Origin: Talpa occidentalis
Lineage: Eukaryota > Chordata > Mammalia > Eulipotyphla > Talpidae
DNA: 64,000 nt
Assembly (NCBI RefSeq): GCF_014898055.3
Contig: NW_023601212.1
Span: 45,868,329-45,932,328, forward strand
Reading direction: 5' to 3'
The notes under the pieces: model-generated
The model's database searches: none
Seen by the model: the letters and a program-made list of their open reading frames with translations, nothing else
Told to the model about the DNA's origin: nothing
In this document: one piece after another, positions 59,651 through 64,000 of the stretch
Position numbering within the stretch: the stretch's first letter is position 1
How the letters are laid out: every line of letters begins with the position of its first letter
Translations under genes and position numbers: made by a program

Positions 59651-62540
59651 AGCGCGGTGAGAGCCCACAATCCGCGGGCGCCGACACTTCTGGAAAAGTG
59701 TGGTCCTATGGCTTCTAAAAGGATGAAGTTAATCTTTGTCAGTCGTGGAAGGGATGACCAGGGCAGAAGACGTTCCACTGTCAACACTTGGTGACTGTAA
59801 CTTACGATTTTTTTCAAGACAGATAGCATTTTAGATTTCTATTTTACGGTTATATAATCTGTCGCCCTGACGCCAGTGAATTCTCTCCAGTGTTCCAGGT
59901 ATTGCTTTAGGCCACGGATCAGCAAAGTTCTTATGTAAAGAGCCAGACCGACCTTGGGGGCCAAAAGGCAAAAGCCAGGATTTTAAAGTAATCCTTCAGT
60001 TAACGTTGTGGATAGGTTCTTAATAATTGCGACTTTAAAGGAAAGGAGGTAGAACAAAAGCAAGGGAACCTCTAAATAGGGTAAACAACTTGGTTTACCC
60101 TCTTCAGCATTGTTGAAAGAAACCACCTTATTTTAGGACCTGCTTATGTAGGTACTCATATAACCAAAGAGAAAAATGTCCATAACGGTGGAATTCAAAA
60201 TAGTTGTTTTTTTAAATTGAGTAGTTTTAAATTCCTCCCCCACGAGAGGAGAGAGGGGTCCAAGTTAGTCTGCGTTGTCATCAGTTTATTGCAAATGTTC
60301 ACCTGTAAAGACCATTCTTGGTTTACAAAACTGCAGACTGGTTGTAACTTAAGGATGAACAGGTCCAACCCAACTGCTGCTCTCATGATCCCAGTCTGTG
60401 ATGAGCACAGACCTACAAATCAATAAGCAAATGTATCATTAACAACAGTTTTAGTAAGGAAAATAGGATGTGGAGACCATGGTAAGAAAGCAGGGTAGGG
60501 CCTACACTGGCAGGACTGTTGGGGAAGGCCCTCCCCAGGTGAGGCTTGCAAGGACAGCCCAACTGGGAAACAGCTAGCTATGTAAACACTGCAGGCAATG
60601 GGAACTCTGGTACAGTCTGGAGCGAGTGGGCAATTTTCCATTGCTAGTGAAGATCTATATCAATAAGTTTTAACTTGTGGTCCATATTGATGGGCTAGAG
60701 ATAGCACAGTATCGCACAATATCTGCATTTGCATGAATTGAAGATACATACACAACATTTTCCAGATTCCTAACAGGATGTGTGAACTAAAACAGGTTAA
60801 TCAGTGTGGTCATTTTAATAGCTGCATGAACTCTGGTAGGGATTTACCGTAACTTATTTAAGTCAGATTCTGCAGTCTCGGATTGGTTCTGTTGTTAGGC
60901 CACTATTAGTGTATATATAAACTTGGTTCTGAGTCAAAGGGTGTGCATATTTCACCTGGATATTGCTTTACTGCCCCCCCGAAAGCCTGTGCACAGTGAT
61001 CACTACTTTCCAACATTTATTTTACAGCGTTTAAGAAGAGACTGAAATTTTAAGCACCATAGGACCTCACTGCGACTCATTTTGGTGGACTAAATCAGAA
61101 CCCATTGGTAAGAAGAAAGTAGAAGAACACTGGTAGAAGTAGAGGCTACTGCAGTGATGGTTTCAAGAACTTGGAAACAAGACTCAAAATGCATACCCCT
61201 GGTCAGATGCATCTGCTTTTGGGGCCCACTCAAGATGTGAAGTGGAAGTTTAAAATTTGCAACCCTGCTTTGATCCTGCAAGTATACCATGAGGAATTTA
61301 TTCCAAATCAGATGTGTGTGCTGCACTATGTGTGCACTGCAAACTTACCTTGTAAAGTAGTATTAAATGTGTAGCAATAGGGGCAGGTTCATTAAGTCAC
61401 ATTTCTGTCACCACAATACCATGTACACAGACACAATTAAGGAAGGATATTTAATAACCCAGAAATGTTTCTGGCATATTACTTTTAAAAAAGGAAGCAG
61501 GTTACAAAATAACATGTATACTATGCCAGTTTTGAAAAAACAAATGTGCATAGGCAACTGTTGTGTCCATTTTCTTGTGTAGCATTTCATGATAAACTAG
61601 TCACAAGATAAACTGTATTCACAAGCATATGTATGTGCTTGAACAATTTTTTTCAAACTTAAAAATACAGACAGTAAAAGTTATTTTAAAAAGTAGTGGG
61701 TGACTGAAGAAATGTAGAGTCATCCAGACCAGTGGTCTCAGTAAAGCTAAAGCCTAGTGGTATTGTCTCCTCGTCTCCTGCAATAACTGGACCTACTGTG
61801 GTTCAACTAGCTGTAGCCACTGCAGAAGGAAAGGTGCTACAACATAGTCTGGGAGTAAGGAGCATTTTTTGGGCCTGATCATGTGTCACCAAACAAACAA
61901 AGGAGTTGCCCTGGGGAAACAAATGGATGTCTGAACAATGGGGCCATCCTAAACCCAGCCAGGTGGAAAGCCCTGTTTCTACCCCTGATGCAGAGCCTGT
62001 GAGGCCAAAATTCAACTGACTGGCCACAAAACCATCTGAGTTATATTGACAGGGGGCTCCTACCATAGTATGCCGGGGAAATGAAGGGGAGGATATACCC
62101 CTTGATGGCAGTGACTCCTCTTAGGAGTATATGACAAAGGTGAGGTAAACCAAAACAGCTTATTTTATGATGGCTGCTCAGACACTCCCAGGCCCCAGTC
62201 TTGCACCAAGGGGAAACCTTGACTTCTTTTTCCACTTCCCTCTCATTTGGTGCTGATGCCTCCCTTAAGCTCTGATGATTAACAAGGCACACAGACTGTG
62301 CAAAGACCCTGTGAATGTAATGCAAGTTCAAATGTTCCTTCGTGCCCCTCAGATGCTCTAAGCATTTTTTCACTTACTGCCAATAGCACCTGTCTGCTGC
62401 TACCACTTCTACGCGCACACAGTGCTGAAGGCTGGAGTCTGACTAGACATTACATGCTCAGTAAATCACTTAACGGGAGAATTAAAAGATGCAGGCAATT
62501 GTTTTAGCAGAAACTAATATCCTTCTACTGCATTTGAAGG
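59651..62540. other. Intergenic, upstream of CHERP, no gene found
   Basis: No coding exon recognised on either strand. A fragment like the hAT-type element at 21455 is near 59905-59990. By human gene order the next gene would be SLC35E1 on the minus strand, so part could be its 3' UTR, but I see no direct evidence. Confidence 0.45.
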
Positions 62541-62544
62541 GAAA

Positions 62545-62755
62545 TTCTGTTAGGAGTAATACAGGCTTTGGAGGTTAACTGAAGTAGCTCTATAACCTCA
62601 AACAAGTGACATAACTCCTTTGGGCTTCATTTTCATTAGTAAAGTAAGATTAATAAAAACAGTGCAAAGGTACTGATTGTAAGGATTGTATATGAAAAGC
62701 CACCACTGTGTTGGGCATATAGTGGGTACTCAATATTAGCTATTATTCCTCAGAA
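62545..62755 (+). repeat. MIR element
   Basis: CAGGCTTTGGAGGTTAACTG, CTTCATTTTCATTAGTAAAG and GGCATATAGTGGGTACTCAAT are the MIR core to 3' end. Confidence 0.75.
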
Positions 62756-64000
62756 ATACACAGTATTCTTGGATTTTCCATGTTAGTCTGTTCAGTAAAG
62801 GCATATCATTAACTCTTCAGTTGTAATTCTTTTATTCTACAATGTCCTAAATCCACAAATCACATGTCTTTAAGTTTTGGCTCAGAAATAAAGGTAATAT
62901 ATCTGAATTTGAGAACCAAGTTGGTTTATTCTTTCTACTACTTAGAAGTTCAGTTGCTAAGCACACTTATAAAGAAACCCTCAGTGACAAATTGGGACCA
63001 GTCTCAATTCCCTGGAGACCATCTTTTATTTTTGGTAAATGCCATCAATGAACATACACAGTATCATTCCCACAGAACAGTCTATAGCATTTAAGTCTTG
63101 AAAACAGATGACACTTAGAAAAGAGAATTCACAATTTGCAGATCTTTTAACGGTTCAATGTTCTATGCCCTTAAGGCTGTTTGAACTTGAGCAATCTGGA
63201 TCTGGTCATATCCCAGAGATAATGAAGGGCCTGTTGCATGATGTCAGAAACTCCAGGTGCTCCACTTGAATATATCGATAGGCTTCTCTCCTTTGTGATG
63301 GGAATTTGGTTTTCCCTATAATGAGTAAGTTTTTTAAGGTGCTTAATTCTCAAAATAGTGAACAAGCACTATATAGAAATGCCCTCTGAGCCTCAATTTC
63401 CTCTTCTGTAAAATGAAGGAGTTGGGCTAGGGTTAGTGTTGCAGGCCAGACTGTATTATGGATGGGTGAACTGAATCCATTGCCACAAACCTCAGGTAGG
63501 ACGGGACAGCTGCAGGCATGAACATAGGAGAGGGCAGAGGCTGGGGCAGTAGTGACAGGAAAATGGCCTTCAAGAGATTAATGTCAATTCTGAATTTTCA
63601 AGTCTCAGAAGTGTATTGTCTTGATCTGATTATTTAGTTGAATAAGATTGTCATTCATTCCAGTGTATGTACTTACTGCAAATTTATGTACAAAATTAAA
63701 TACCCTTTATAAACCATAATAAAACCAGTCAGCTATTTCCCTTCACCAGCAGATCCTGCATTAGAAAAGGCAATATACAAATTTCATCAACATCAGAAAT
63801 GTCATTAAACCTGAAGAGAGGCATAATTCATTTTGGAGTTTGAGTATATGTTCAAGAAATCAGTTATTACAAATAAAAAGACTGTTGTATGTTTGCAGTG
63901 CAAAATTATCCCCATCTGTTGTTCACCAGTGAGAAGATTTAGACTCCAGCCCCTCTGGGGAAAGCACTAGCACACACACTACACCTTCAGGATTGCTGCC
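62756..64000. other. Intergenic, no gene found; MIR tail near 63370-63440
   Basis: CCCTCTGAGCCTCAATTTCC followed by TTCTGTAAAATGAAGGAG is a MIR core fragment. Nothing else recognised to the window end. Confidence 0.45.

Noticed and set aside
62041..62373. Minus-strand ORF of 110 codons in the right flank
   Set aside because: No similarity recognised, no splice context, and composition like surrounding non-coding sequence.

Overview
The window is nuclear DNA of a placental mammal: spliced genes with long introns, CpG-island promoters, a near full-length LINE-1, MIR, Tigger and MaLR relics, and about 25 copies of one tRNA-derived SINE. The SINE head (GGGCCTCCCTGGTGGCGCA) is shared with cetartiodactyl tRNA-type SINEs, and no Bov-tA, BovB or pig PRE-1 was seen. 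A camelid-like artiodactyl is my tentative reading. Gene order matches human 19p13.11 (CALR3, C19orf44, CHERP).

Layout. (1) 1 to 22.9 kb, minus strand: CALR3, the testis calreticulin paralogue, exons 5 to 1. Exons 6 onward lie off the left edge, so the left 9.7 kb is CALR3 intron 5. That intron holds an HNRNPA2B1 processed pseudogene (491-8549), itself split by a near full-length L1 (1830-8160). Both insertions keep exact target-site duplications. (2) About 22.9 to 23.3 kb: a CpG-rich head-to-head promoter shared by CALR3 and C19orf44, with a tandemly repeated module of ZNF143-like site plus inverted CCAAT box. (3) 23.3 to 41.65 kb, plus strand: C19orf44, complete, one non-coding and seven coding exons, 625 codons. 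Its introns hold SINEs, L1 relics and an RBIS (C8orf59) retrocopy. (4) 42.18 to 59.07 kb, minus strand: CHERP, complete, 17 coding exons, 925 codons, convergent with C19orf44. It encodes a nuclear RNA-processing protein with SURP, CID, poly-Q, RS and G-patch parts. Its CpG-island promoter is at about 58.7-59.65 kb. (5) 59.65 to 64 kb: no coding exon recognised.

All 29 coding exons were placed from splice sites, phase continuity and family protein sequence, and the three reading frames are open throughout. The genes are neighbours, not an operon: CALR3 is an ER chaperone-like protein of the male germ line, CHERP acts in splicing and calcium handling, and C19orf44 is uncharacterised.

I see no unknown multi-gene system. 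The points most worth a second look are a SINE whose target-site duplication copied the CHERP exon 9 splice donor, an inverted DNA-level copy of CHERP exon 5 in CHERP intron 2, a NAGNAG acceptor in C19orf44 whose proximal choice starts the exon with a stop codon, and the duplicated promoter module between CALR3 and C19orf44.
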